Source: Pyrenochaeta sp. MPI-SDFR-AT-0127 (Eukaryota > Ascomycota > Dothideomycetes > Pleosporales > Cucurbitariaceae). From it: DNA of 64,000 nucleotides. Made by a program: the position numbers and the translations under genes. Positions within the stretch are counted from its first letter, which is position 1, and every line of letters begins with the position of its first letter. This document shows positions 21,861 through 33,874 of the stretch, one piece after another. The stretch spans positions 496,001 to 560,000 of the forward strand of contig JAGTJM010000019.1 of the NCBI GenBank assembly GCA_020747015.1, in the 5' to 3' direction. The notes under the pieces are model-generated. The model saw only the letters and a list, made by a program, of their open reading frames with translations. It was not told the origin of the DNA and did not search any database.

Positions 21861-22086
21861 ACAGTTCGTATAATCTTTGCCACAATGTGATCTCCAGATA
21901 TAAATATGTAAATAGCATAACCTTTGCCGACTTGCCTTCGTAATCGTGCTGCCGGACGTGTCGTGTGAGATGTCTAGGGTGCGAGGATATTGTAAAATCA
22001 GAAACACAGTTCTTCTTCAAAACCACGCTTACAGGCCCCTAGCACTTTCTATCTGATCTTTTTCCCAGACAGGAGCCTTCTAAACC

Positions 22087-23800
22087 TTATTGCATACCGA
22101 GTGCCACCCTGGCCCAACAAGTTTCCATATCCTCGACAAGTTTAAGGAAGTCATCATTCTCTAAATTCTGAAAGACAAACTCATTCAAAGCAGCCCTTCG
22201 TTCCTCCTCGGGCTGCGCCACATACGCTGCAAGAATATTGTTACCACCCGCACTAAGCTCAGGGGCCACCCTAGAGACGGTAGAATCATCGCAAGTAGCT
22301 TGGAATATGGGAGGAGCGGCAAGGGCTGGCTTTGATGTTGACTGGCGTACGTTCTGAGTGGTACTATTATGCATGCTTAGGGGTCGCGACATTGGGAAGG
22401 CAGTTGAGCTTGGTGTCGTGAACGACAGGGGAGAAGAGGCTGGATTTGAACTTAGTGGACGCTGGTTGTCGGTTTCGGCGTGAGGCGATCTACGTATAGA
22501 AGCGTCCTGGTCCTGATTTGGTGTTCGAGGAAGCTGTTGCATAACTGGCACCAGAGATGCAGACTTAGTGATGACGGTAGGTTGAGGCAATGGAGGTAAT
22601 TCGGCATCTTGCCCGATTCCGAGACTTGAGCTTGGTCGTAAACTGGTCACGCGAGCCGGCAAAGGAGGCGGCCCCATCATACTAGTCAACGGGCGGCTAG
22701 GAGGGCGCACAGTATCACTACCTGATGAGCGTGGTAGTGAGGATCGTGAAAATGGGAGCTCTCGCCTAGGGGGAAGCATGGATTCAGCAGCGTCTAGGTG
22801 ACTGTCGTATAGCGTGGCAGTCTCTGGACGTTCACTCGATCCTTGAGGAGCTCCTTCGATATTTGATATGGGTTGCTCACGGAACTGGGATGCACAAGTG
22901 CTAGAAGCATCGCGGAGAATATCTGACGTGGCCGAGGTGGGACGAGCAAAGTACACGGGAGGCGCGAGGGGGTCTGCAGGGGAAACCGCGTTGCTGCATT
23001 GTTCATTATTGTAGCCATTATGGGCAGACATTGGACGAACATGGGCGGTTTCATGACGCTGAAGCTCAAGATTCGTTGGTATATTGATCGCTGTGTATGG
23101 TCGGCTTGAGATCTCTGCAAGTCTTGATGGGGGGCAAGATAAGCCTCTGCTGGTAGACTTGTGAGAATTTGCAGCAGATATCAGGCCGGGTATCGCCGAT
23201 GGCCAAGGTGCTTGCTTTGACGAAGGATTTTGTGATCGTGGCTGGACTTGACCTTCCCTTGGTGGACTTATGTGCAAACCCAGTTGGTGAAGATGGGTGT
23301 GTGCTGTTTCGAAGGCTTCGCTCGTTTTGAATTTGAGCTGGACACGGCGAATCTGTCCAAACCATTAATTTTGTGCATGTTAGTGATAAGATAACTTTCA
23401 CCATCTTATTGGGCAGTTGCCAGCGAATTGCCAACAGAGGGCATCGGACCATGGCAGATACAGGGAGCTCTTCGGCCTTTACTTCTACACCACGTTGGCT
23501 CATTGATCGCGTCAATTCATGTCCTTCATTGATCAGTCGTTCGATTTCAATAATTTGCTAAGCGTGCTGCGTTAGCTTACGCGCTATACCGTCATGCTTC
23601 ACAGTGGTAAGGCATTGGCACAAAGATCTTACTTGGACTTGAATGCCTTGCACCACTTTGAGAAGCTGAGATGAGCCACGTGTGCCATAGGTATCGAGCA
23701 CAAAGAAGATATCGTGTATTTCATGCTGCCAGGTGAATCTCTGCTCAGTAGAGTCAGCATCTCTAGCGACAGACAGTTTGGCGAGAGGTAGAGAAAGCAT
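22087..23800 (-). CDS. Rec114-like meiotic recombination protein
   Basis: Three exons (23800-23633, 23557-23402, 23352-22087) sum to 1590 nt, 529 residues. The first 140 residues alternate short strands (RFTWQHEIHDIFFVLDTYG, CPLLAIRWQLP, RRVQLKFKT) and end with a helix (SEAFETAHTHLHQLGL), a pattern like the PH-type domain of Rec114. A long Ser/Pro-rich disordered middle follows. The last 35 residues form an amphipathic segment (LNEFVFQNLENDDFLKLVEDME), resembling the C-terminal Rec114 helix that binds Mei4. Rec114 works with Mei4 and Mer2 to activate Spo11 double-strand breaks. Assignment is by architecture and short motifs only; another PH-fold protein remains possible. Divergent from RSC9. 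Confidence 0.6.
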
Positions 23801-24174
23801 GCTACGTTAGTGAACGGTACTGGTTAGTCTGGATCAAAATGGTGGTTCTCATCAAGCGACAGATAGGTCTGGCCAGTTTTCCATCTGTGTATGTCGATGC
23901 CTACGTGTTTGATTGTTGGAAACTTGGGAGCTCGAAGGAAACTCAGGAGGAAGTCGCGATGTACGACTCACGTGACTGTGCACGGGCCGGCCAATAGTGC
24001 GGCGCGAGGGACTTGGGGGATGTGCATTCTGGTGTTCATCCATCATTTCGCGACGAACGCGCGCCGCGCATTCACTAGAACCAGCACCGCCATTGCGCCT
24101 GGCACACCGCTTATCAACGTGGATGTCTCGCGATCCAGGCCCCAGCAGTCTTAGGTAAATGCGCCAACTGCAAC
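23801..24174. promoter_or_regulatory. Divergent promoter, Rec114-like/RSC9
   Basis: A 374-base spacer between start codons on opposite strands; both promoters must lie here. No distinct TATA box is visible. Confidence 0.5.
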
Positions 24175-27100
24175 ATGGCCCCTACCAAACCGAAAGACCC
24201 ATCTGTCGACCCTGCCCAAGAATATGAGGAATTCCTAGACACATTGGCCGAATACCACGAAAAACGAGGGTTGGTGCTGAATGACTACGTTGATACAACG
24301 AGTGTATATTGATGTAATCTACAGAACACTTCTGGACCGCGAACCAAAAGTTGGTAGCCGACATATTGATTTATTACGCCTCTACAAGCGCGTAAATGAG
24401 GAGGGCGGATACGACAAGGTCTCAGATACTAAGGGCAATAAGCTTGCCTGGCGGAGAATTGCGTCCGAATTCCTCCCCCAAAGCCCCAGTCTTAACACGC
24501 AAGCGTTCCTGATCAAGACTACCTACTACAAGTATCTTGCGTACGTAAACCGTCTCAGGCTGCAGGGTAGTTGCGCACTAGCTAACGTATGATAAAGAGC
24601 CTATGAGATATCGACTGTTCACAAGCGCGAACCACCACCCAAAGAGATTCTCGAAGACGTCTCCGCGAAGGGCGGAGACTTGCTAAGCCGCACCGTCGAC
24701 AACTTCTTTCCATCCGGCAGTCGCGAAGCTGAGCGATTGCGCAACGGCGAAGAGGACTCAGAGGACGAAGACGAAGACGGCGACGTCAAGAAGACACCGA
24801 AGGACGACAAGATGGATATTGATGACCCGGGCAGCGTCGGTCGTGCGACACGATCATTGCGCCATGCGCCTCCGCAGCGCGTTCTCTTCCAACCCGAAGT
24901 CTCGACCCGCCAGACGCGACAGTCTACAGGCCATCTGCATTCTCCTCAGGTCAACGGCTACGGCACAAGCGGAGCAGCCATGACAATTGCAAACTACGAG
25001 CCTCGAAGCGCATTACCAGCAACCATGAAACCAGTCGTAACCCCGTCGAACAGCCTCGACAACTACATACAATCGCGCAAGAAATATATACTCAACAAGA
25101 AAAATCGGCCCGTGCCACTCAAGGGCATGATGCTGCCCGGCACTGGCTTCCCAGGGCCCAACATCTACATCCGCGCTCTCCATGCACTGCGATCAAAGGA
25201 GCCTGAAGAGGAGGCATATGCACTCCATCACTTGGTGAAAATTTCACACGAACGGGGTGACAAATACCGATTTGATCAATTTCCTGGTCTTGCGGAAGCT
25301 CTCATCGCAAAGGTCATCGATGTTGGCTCGTTGTTCTTCGATGTGAGCTGGGAGATATCATATGTCGAGGAAGACTTTAATCAGATACATGTCCTCAATG
25401 GCCTATCTGGTACCGGCGACCTGCTGAAGCGGATTCAATCGCTACAGGCACTAGATGTCCATGATGATCTACTACCGGAAGATACTGCAAAGTCTCTCAA
25501 CATGATCAACGAAGCTGCGCTTATTATCCGAAACATGGTCATGCTCAAAGAGAACGCACATTTTGTTACCATGATACCGTCTATCCAGGATTTGATCGTC
25601 ATAGCCCTTAACCTACCGAAGCACCCAACTGTGATCGAGCTGCAGCATTATGCTCTCGAGATTGCTGAACAGTTGACGAAGTACTGGATATTGAGCTCAC
25701 AGAGCCCTCTTTACCTTTCTTTGTTGAATCAGGTCGATTCCGACGATCGCGGCAGAATCATCACCTCATTACGGGCACTCGCACGCATAGCTATGAATCT
25801 GGAAGCTACGAATAAACTTTCAGACGTACCAATTAAAACATTGAAGTCAATATGTGACTGGCTGCTTGTGGAGGACGAAGATCTGCGCATAGCCTGCTTA
25901 GACTTCCTCTACCTCTTTACTGGGTTTCCCGACAATGTTGAGATTCTTGCCCACGAAGTCGACATCGAAGCGGTGGTGAATCAGCTAGTTCGTTTACTAC
26001 AATACGGTGCTATCGCCTACGAGGAACGTAGGAGTGCCCCGAAGACATCGAAGGCCCCAATCCAACCTGAAGGCGCACCCAAACTATCATCTGCTATCAT
26101 CGACCACCTCGTTACCCTTGACGAACCAGAGCGGAGTTCGCAGTGGCTCAAGACATGTTTCGAGGAAGATGCCACCGGAGAAATCACACAAATCCAACTA
26201 TGGTCGGCATACAATGCTGCTTTTCAAGAATCCATGGCATCTAATCCAGCTGCTTTCAAAGCGCTCATGCCAGCGAAAGATTTCATCACAAATGTGTCTA
26301 CAACGTTTGGTGGTGCGTCTGCCCAGGTTCTGACTGTAGGCGGGCAACCCAAGTACACAATTCGAGGAATAAGACCTCGATCAGTGCCAGTTGATCCAAG
26401 CACCAAGAAATCATACATGCGCTGCTGCTGGCATCCCCCAAGCCTTCTCAATGGACACGCAGATTCCAAACACACGACCTCCAAGATTGAATGTGGAGAG
26501 TTCACGTCTGGCGCCAGAGCAATGTGGGAACATGTAGTTAGCGCGCATCTCAAAGTGCCTCGCGATCAAGAGACCGGCCAATGGCTCCTCGAACCTAAGC
26601 CCGACATTGACATGGAGAATGGCGATGCTGTGTCAATCACCAAACCGACCAAGTACTTTTGTCATTGGGGAGGCTGTACGCATTTTGCGTCTACCGGCAC
26701 GGAGAGTGCTTTTGAAGCTGGTCAGCATATAAAGACACATTTACCGGATACCAGCATCAAACAAGCCATCCACGCAAGACACAACCGCACTCCTTCTGAA
26801 TCTAGGCCACTGACGTCATCTGCACAAGTCAGCAGCGAGAACTTTCAACCGCAGTTCGGTCAACCTGTGGGCCTGGGAAGCTTGGGCATGGGTGGCCGTT
26901 ATAATAACTCCTCCAGCTCTTCTGTCAGCAGAAATGGAAGCAGCAAGGACGGTGGAGTGGAGCACCAGCCAGCGCCAAACTTCCGCTACTACAACACCGC
27001 CACAGACGAAGCGAGTGATGCTGCTGGATTGCCGCTGTCTTCTGTTCTCGTTCTCCGCAATCTTGCGCGGCAGCTCAACAAGATACCACCACCTTCTTCC

Positions 27101-27403
27101 GTCATTGAAATTGCCCCAGAGTCACCTACACACAAACGCACTTTTAGCGAAAGCAGCCCAGATCACCATCGTCGGTCAACTAGCAGCAAGAAGCCAAGAT
27201 TGAGTGATGCTGCGGGTGAATTGGCACGCGAACAAGCCAGAGAAAACGAAGAGAAAGAGGAACAAGAAGCGCGCAGCGTAGGATGGGTTGCAAGAGTCTT
27301 CGCGCCGGTGAAGGAGCAATTGGGCTTTGTGGCGAGTCATAATCTTACATTGAGAAATTACATGGGAGGACTGCTCAAGGCTATCGCTGAGGGGGGCGGC
27401 TAG
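24175..27403 (+). CDS. RSC9: RSC chromatin-remodelling subunit Rsc9, ARID
   Basis: Exons 24175-24269, 24325-24540 and 24598-27403 sum to 3117 nt, 1038 residues. Residues about 16-108 form an ARID/BRIGHT DNA-binding domain: EEFLDTLAEYHEKRGT, then SRHIDLLRLYKRVNEEGGYDKV and KTTYYKYLAAYE. An acidic patch follows near 155. The middle is helical armadillo-like sequence. Cys/His clusters near 710-745 (CCWHPP...H...H) and 790-818 (CHWGGC...H...H) look like C2H2 zinc-finger elements known in fungal Rsc9. Rsc9 is a nuclear subunit of the RSC nucleosome-remodelling complex. The first intron has the uncommon donor GTTGGT; splicing there restores the ARID block HEKRGTLLDREPKVGSRHID. Confidence 0.9.
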
Positions 27404-27643
27404 ATTGGGTCGTTGCGTCGAGCTAGCGAAGGAAAAGAGCAGTCGAGAATGGCGTCTGAGATGGATATGCGAGTATATTTTCTGGTGTTTCTATGGAAGG
27501 AATAGCTACTCTAGACTTGCTTAGTAGGTCTATGCTACCTAGCGATGAGTAGAATCACCAAGCTGTATGAGGGATACCATGTTGATTATCTGTAGCGCTC
27601 ATAGAGAGCTGTATTCAATATTTCTTGTTTCTTTTGAGGTCCT

Positions 27644-29389
27644 TCAGTGTCTTCTTTCATCCTCGCCTACAACATAGCCCCTTGCTATCCCGCTCCTACC
27701 TTCTTCCATCTTCGCTGCATGGTTATCTACACTCGGGTGCCCATCTTCTTCGTCATTCCTATAGTCAGTACCTAGACCCTGCCAGGTCCTTTGTGAACGC
27801 AGGTACTCGGCACCAGGGGAAGCCACGCCTCCAACCGCTGCTATGTCGCCATTTGCTCGTTTCGTCAGGGCACTGCTCTCGGTCCTTGGTCGTGCGTTTT
27901 GAACCTGCGATGGCTCCTTGGGTGTTGTAGTGGACCGCATGGGTCGTGAATGTGAGACGTAGCGACCAGTTCTAAGATCAAATTCTGGAGGTGCAGATTC
28001 TTCCTCAGAGTCATAATCACCCTCTGCTGCATCATTTGTCTCCTCCTGCTCCTCGACGTGCTGCTGTTGATGTGCATGATTTGTTTTCTCGCCGACTTTT
28101 GATTCCTTCTGTTCCTTGAGCACAGTCTCAAAATCCGCCTCCCATGCCCCTGTCCACACCCTTTCTTCATCGCCCATTAGTGCCACACCCAGTTCCCACG
28201 GTGTAATCATTGGCCGCCAAAACTCCCTGCTCTCAATTAAGCTGCTCTCCCAACACCCTATCACGACCCACCCGCCAACTTCACTAAAATTCGCAACTTT
28301 TGCAGCGTTCACCTTACCCACGACAAAAGTGTAGTATTTTTTACCTGCGGCGGTGATCTGGCGCTGCACATGCGACAAGATGTGCATGTAGTTCTTTACA
28401 GAGAGCGTGTTGATGAGGATGCCGTAGATAGGCGTCGTGGAGAGCGAGGTTAAGAGGGCGTAGCGGCGCCGGAGGGATTGGGCCGTGGAGGCGAGGGATG
28501 CGGAAGGTGTGGAAGCGGAGGTAGTGTCAGTGGTTGGGTAGATATGTGTTGTAGCAACGCGGGAGGAGAGCGTGAGTAAAAGAGCAGTTGGTGGGTCAGA
28601 GATGTGGAATAAGGCGTATTCCGCGAGTAACGCTTTCTCTTCCTCGGCTTCAGACGGTATCGTTCGATTTGGCAAGAGCGAAGATGGGTTATGAACAACC
28701 TTTGTAGCGTAGACGTTGATATAACCTTCGTCTCGCAGGCGTGCGTGGAGTGGAGCAACGAGATGAGAATAGGGTATGTCTGCCATCAAGATAACCTTGG
28801 CCGTATAGTCTTGGTATGTCTCCTTGAATGTTGATAACACAGGTTCCAAATCTAACGGCCGCTCCGTGAAGACATATATGACTGGTAATCTTGAGGGGGG
28901 CGACAAACATGATCGCCCGTAATGCACAACGACATCCGCATCGACATGCTCTGCCGCAACTTCATCCACGCAGCATGCGCCGTATGATGTGTCTCCCAAT
29001 ATAAATAGTCTTTCTTCGACCTCATTACCATCCCGTAATACGGTCGCTTCCAGCTTTGTGCTCAAGTCCCCTTCTACTGTCAATCCATCTTGCAGGCCAC
29101 CCTTCTCAGCACCATTTGGCGCTTTCTTAACCTTCCCAAGCCCTCGACTCAGCTGCTCATACACTCTCGGGCCATCCGTGAGCATATGATCCGGAAACTG
29201 CAGCGCTATTCGTTTCCATCTTCCTTGCCTAATCTCCCTGATTGTCCGCTCGATCTCATATGTGAGGGCGACCTGCTCATCTGAAAGACGACGTAGGCTC
29301 GTGGTATCTACAGCAGGTGTAGGATCTTCGAAGATATGTGTGTCGGGCGTTGAGAGTACAGGCGCGGTTCCGAGGGCAGGTACAGCCAT
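27644..29389 (-). CDS. DPH2: Diphthamide biosynthesis protein Dph2
   Basis: Single exon, 581 residues. The DPH1/DPH2 fold is visible: RWKRIALQFPDHML near 57-70, ILGDTSYGACCVDEVAAEHV with Cys139/Cys140, HYGRSCLSPPSRLPVIYVF with Cys161, and near the end VVIGCWESSLIESREFWRPMITPWELGVAL. The long N-terminal EIERTIREIRQGRW and the GDTSYGACCVDE pattern match Dph2 more than Dph1. Dph2 pairs with Dph1 to form the iron-sulfur radical enzyme that moves the aminocarboxypropyl group from SAM to a histidine of elongation factor 2. The C-terminus contains an acidic linker and FDLRTGRYVSHSRPM. Convergent with RSC9 across 240 bases. Confidence 0.9.
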   Translation of the reverse strand: MAVPALGTAPVLSTPDTHIFEDPTPAVDTTSLRRLSDEQVALTYEIERTIREIRQGRWKRIALQFPDHMLTDGPRVYEQLSRGLGKVKKAPNGAEKGGLQDGLTVEGDLSTKLEATVLRDGNEVEERLFILGDTSYGACCVDEVAAEHVDADVVVHYGRSCLSPPSRLPVIYVFTERPLDLEPVLSTFKETYQDYTAKVILMADIPYSHLVAPLHARLRDEGYINVYATKVVHNPSSLLPNRTIPSEAEEEKALLAEYALFHISDPPTALLLTLSSRVATTHIYPTTDTTSASTPSASLASTAQSLRRRYALLTSLSTTPIYGILINTLSVKNYMHILSHVQRQITAAGKKYYTFVVGKVNAAKVANFSEVGGWVVIGCWESSLIESREFWRPMITPWELGVALMGDEERVWTGAWEADFETVLKEQKESKVGEKTNHAHQQQHVEEQEETNDAAEGDYDSEEESAPPEFDLRTGRYVSHSRPMRSTTTPKEPSQVQNARPRTESSALTKRANGDIAAVGGVASPGAEYLRSQRTWQGLGTDYRNDEEDGHPSVDNHAAKMEEGRSGIARGYVVGEDERRH

Positions 29390-29693
29390 TTTGGCTGGTT
29401 CGAGTGCGATTTGGTGGTTCGAGTCGTGGCGGGGTCGAAACTTTTTGAGTGACGGCTGGGGGCGGGGCGGGGCTTGCTGATGCAGGGGGACGGTGTCCCG
29501 CAGAGCCGCAATGCATGTTCTTGGTAAAAGGTATCACAGGGCAAATGATAGGACAGAATGTATATCGCGGTGGAATTGTCTTGAACATTGAATAACTACT
29601 TAGTACAATGAAATGAGGTATCATTTTGAAGACGCCAACATGCAACCCTAGATCCAGAGGATCAAACACAAGAATGAATCATCGTGACATTGA
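29390..29693. other. Spacer upstream of DPH2
   Basis: About 300 bases between the DPH2 start and the stop of the phospholipase gene, both on the minus strand. It should hold the DPH2 promoter; no special signal seen. Confidence 0.45.
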
Positions 29694-31776
29694 TCACATC
29701 ATCAAATATCCAGACACGGCCACGGCCAGCGCAAGACCGATGGCGTTTGGTACAAACTTTCCAACACCACTGGTCGTGTCAACAGCAGCAAGGACCAACT
29801 GTGGGAGGTAGGGCGCAGAGTCCTCTACGACCGTACCATTCCAGCAGTACTGGGTGAAGCACTGCTGGCACACCTCAGGGATAGCCTCGCCATTACGCTC
29901 CAAGCTCCTCGAAAGAATGGCACATCCAACGCAAGTGGGCCAGTTCGAAGCACCTTGGCGTGTAGAGTTGGCTTGTGTGACAACGTTGTAACCATTTTGA
30001 ATCATGGCATTACGCTCTCTAAGAGAGTAATCCAGCTTGGCAAATGTTGACTGGTTAGACCAAAATACATAGGGAGAGTTGGGAAGGTAGACAACGAGTG
30101 GAGGGATGTTGTTGCCCTCAGTCACATTGCTGCTGTTACAGCCGAAGAAAGCAGGGCGATTGTTAAGGCCTAGAGCGACGAATGTGTCTTGGCCGGGGAC
30201 ATAAGGGAATGTAGTCTTGTTCATAATGTCGGTGTTGGCACGCTGGTACGTCGCAACAAGTGCAGTACCATTGGGCCAGTTCTTGGAAGGATTCTCAGCC
30301 TCCACCGTATCCGCAGATGAGTCGACTGCGAAGATGACATCAACCTGTCGCATAGGCTGAATGACCGGGTTTAGAGGAATGTTTTGTAGGTCCTCACCAC
30401 CATCAACGAGCGTAAGACGCTTGTTATTTGAGCTAGGGTTTGTGTCGTTGTGGAAGCCGAGGAACGGGTTGGGAGTATAATCAGCAATGTCGTTGGAGTC
30501 TTCTCCAATGCCACTTAGAATGCCAGAAATAGCGGTCCTGAGGATATCAGGAATGCCGGTGAAGCTGTCCAGGCTCAAAAAGATCTGGTTAAATAGGGAG
30601 GAGCTAGTTCCCATAACGAAGCCAAGGTTGTCAAATCCAGCTACGCAGCCCTGGTCTTGCGGAAGTTGACCATTTGAAAAGTTCGAGCCGATGTACTTTA
30701 GGGGCGCGAAACCGTAGGTGGTTGGGTCAAAAGACCCCATTTCAAAGGGGTTGAATTCGAAGACCGTGGCATTGAGAGAAATGAGGGTATCTCCAGGCGC
30801 GCGCTCGTCAGCGACAAGGATGGGCATCGGTGCGTTGCCGTTGGAGAAGTCGTTGTCGTTTTGAATAGACGAGAAAGTGTAAGCTTGATATGTTAGTAAA
30901 GATCAGTATTTGAGCATGAGTAGAGCCTACCTGGCCCGCCATCAGTAGCGTTGATGAGTTGGAAGGAAAGACCACGGCCGTAGAAATCCGTGAGAGAAGA
31001 GTTGAACCTTCCCGCTGGCGAGTCTACCTTTGACCTGACGGTGCTGACTAGATTCGAAAAGTAGTCGGCAGTTGAAAGGATTTGGACGCCGCCTCGTGGT
31101 GGGCCGACAAAGAGGGAGTTTTGGAATTGCCAGATGGCGGAGTTCTCCCCGTGGTTAATGATATCTTGCACAGTTGTGAAGTTGTTTGCGTAGATGCTGC
31201 CTATCATCCAGCCACCACCGGATAGCGCAGAGGCATATGTCGAAGCCTGTAGCAGTCCTCCTAATTGGCCTCTACCCGTCGCACCCGGTGTACGGCTGTC
31301 AAATGCGGCGAGAGCACCAGCTCCATTCAACAAGGCTCTGTATCCTCCTCCAGAAAAGGCAAGCGCAATGTTCGGTAGCGAACTGGTGTTGTCGCGATGG
31401 TTATCAATGTACGAGCCGACGTCGAAGCCCGTGATGTTTGCGCGTACAAGGAATTCGCGCATGGGGTCAATTGTGTTTGGTCTTCTTTTCTGTAGCCATG
31501 CTGTTTCTTGGTCGGAGAGACGATCGGCAGATCGAATGCTGGGCCGCGTGGAAGGGCAGTCGACTTCTGATGGCGCATAGCCATTAGGAGCTTGAGGGGA
31601 TGCGCGTTTCCATGGTTCGACTGCGTTGGAGGGCGGTGCCACTCTCGCTTCTCGAGAGACAAGTGCGGATGCTATGTGTGTTGCGTCAGTGGGTTCCTGC
31701 AGCACTGCGGGCCGAGTCACATACAGCTCGCTAAGCTTGTGAATGCCGAAGCCGCCAAAAAGGAGGTGTACTTCAT
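29694..31776 (-). CDS. Phospholipase B (lysophospholipase), GPI-anchored
   Basis: Exons 31776-31725, 31671-30931 and 30883-29694 sum to 1983 nt, 660 residues. Exon 1 encodes a signal peptide (MKYTSFLAASAFTSLAS). The PLA2_B catalytic domain shows PNIALAFSGGGYRALLNGAG with nucleophile Ser123 and LTLVDGGEDLQNIPLNP with the catalytic Asp near 425; PPRGG near 210 also matches the family. Many NxS/T sequons are present. The C-terminus ends in a hydrophobic stretch (IGLALAVAVSGYLMM) after a small-residue region, as for GPI attachment. Such enzymes release fatty acids from both sn-1 and sn-2 positions at the cell surface or outside, and contribute to nutrient uptake or host interaction in fungi. Confidence 0.92.
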
Positions 31777-33874
31777 CCTAGTGGACAGGCGCAACTCCTC
31801 AATTAATTAGAAGGGAAAACGAGCTTGTGGAAGGGAAGAATATGAAAAACAAAGGCCCGGGTAAGATGAGGCTAACGAATGTGGTGAGGTGACAGTTAAA
31901 TGATGCGAGTAACCTCGACGGGATGCTGCGGAATGATCCACAAACAGGACTGGGACGGCTTCGTTTCGCACCAAACGCCCGGACAAGACTAGGACATCTC
32001 TGACCTCATGGAGATGGGAGGCCTTGGCGTGGCTGTGGTTCCTGAGCCTGGCGATCATGTTATTTTTGGGGCTGCTTTCTCATCCCACGCTGGGACAAAT
32101 GTGGCCATCACTGCCATGCCGTATGGCCCAACGCAACCAAGTGCTCCCTCTGGCAGTGTCAGCATGTTGCCATTTCCTTCGCAGTCCGACTCTGCTGACA
32201 ATGCCGCCTTACCGCAACCAGGCCTTCCATGCGCACCCGGGCGTCTATTGTGGCGCTTCGGCTTCGTGGCAAGGGAGTGGCTGGCACCTTGCATTGCGAA
32301 ACGCTGATCGGCATCCGGCAACCGTTGTGGCCATTCAACGCCCGAGTGATGGACGAGTGCTGTTCATTCGTTTGCCGACGTCACTCGAATCGTTTGGAAT
32401 GCCGTGCTTCATGTGTAGCTACAATGCAATTTCTGCGCCAAAAGCACCATCGCAACTTCAGAACGCCGCCGCGCGGTTGCACAAGTCGTCGTACCCTTCA
32501 CATGCATTTCGCAGACCTTTCGATGGCTAGGTCAATCCTTCTGGCGGTCAGTCTGACACCTCCAAGGCGCTAAACATGATGCACCAAGGTAATCAATCTT
32601 ACAAGACGCGGCGTCAATACCAGGTGCAGAGAGTACGCAAGTGCTTCCATCCTGGCATTCAGCTATGCACCTGCTGACGATTTGCTGGAGAGAGAGCCTT
32701 CGTTAGGATATCCTAATGGTTGAGCGCTACGGAGAACCGATAGTTCCCGCGAGTTGTAGTTCGCTCAGTCAAATGATAAAAGGACTTTAGTTTGGTGCGG
32801 CAAGAACGGGCAGTGGTGTCTTTGTTGCCGTACGATATACGATGAAAGCGTATTCGGGGCACCGCCTCGTCGCTCCCTCGAACCCACCTTCAAGCCCATA
32901 AGCCCCACAAGCCCAGGCGGGCAGGAAAAAGCATCTCCTCTGCACATCTGCGTATCTCGCTCGGTTCGTGCATCCGCTTCCTAGCCCTTCCGCGCCGCCG
33001 AAATGAAGGTGGAGATGATCGATTGTCCGCTCGGATTTCTGGAATTTCCTGTCAAGTGTCTGCTCGCTGCCACTGTCGGCGGATGGCTGCAGATCCGCTT
33101 CCGAAGCTCACTACCAGACTTCTTATCCTGTCCCCTGGCATTCTTAGGGCCTCTTCTCTGTGTGGGTAGTCCTCGCAGAGTGAGAACGAAGGTTTGAGAT
33201 CTCTACTGTCCACTCCTCCCCGCAAGCCCAAAATTTCCATGAGCTTCATTAGGCATCCAGGCCTACTAATTCTTCCAAGATAGCTTCAGATGTGAATCAT
33301 CATTATAGCTGTTCGCTTCTGACCGATGCGAACGCATGCTAGTTATCAATATGCATAACCGAGAACGTGAAGTTTTCATAAGCTTCTACAATATATCATG
33401 TATCATATTGCTATGTGCAATATCAAAGAGTCCAATTCGATAGCCCAGGCTTTTTACTCAGAGCATGTGTGTGAACGTACTGTCCTTACAGAGCACTCCA
33501 ACAGCAGAACTCGTGCAGTTCTCGAATATGGACCCCCTGCAAACCATTTAACTGTATCCGGCCGACTTTGACGATTTACCAAGACGACCGTAGCTGCTGG
33601 GTGTGACTTTGCCAAGCCTTCCAGTGATGGGACTGCCATTGTTCACCTGCCTCAAGCGAAGGGCGGTACTAGTATGTCACGGCAATGAAGTCTTTAGTGA
33701 AGTCGCTCGTTCAGGCTGATTGAACACTACCAGCGTTCTTAAAGATCCAGTTCGAAGGAAGTTGGTACTTCAGACACATTTGCTGAGACCCAGGTGAACC
33801 TGTTGGAGTGTTACTGGGGTGTATAGATAAGCTCTGCCCCTTCAATGATACCTACCATTGCAGTGACTGTGCAT
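31777..33874. other. 2.1-kb intergenic region, no supported gene
   Basis: Contains the phospholipase promoter and sequence downstream of the hybrid kinase. A frame from about 32008 to 32570 reads hydrophobic then basic but its best version begins without an ATG and has no family signature. I see no repeats or RNA genes. Confidence 0.5.

Noticed and set aside
32008..32570. Plus-strand frame with a hydrophobic, signal-peptide-like beginning
   Set aside because: The hydrophobic version starts at a TTG, not an ATG; the ATG-started frame differs; no family signature and no splice partner.
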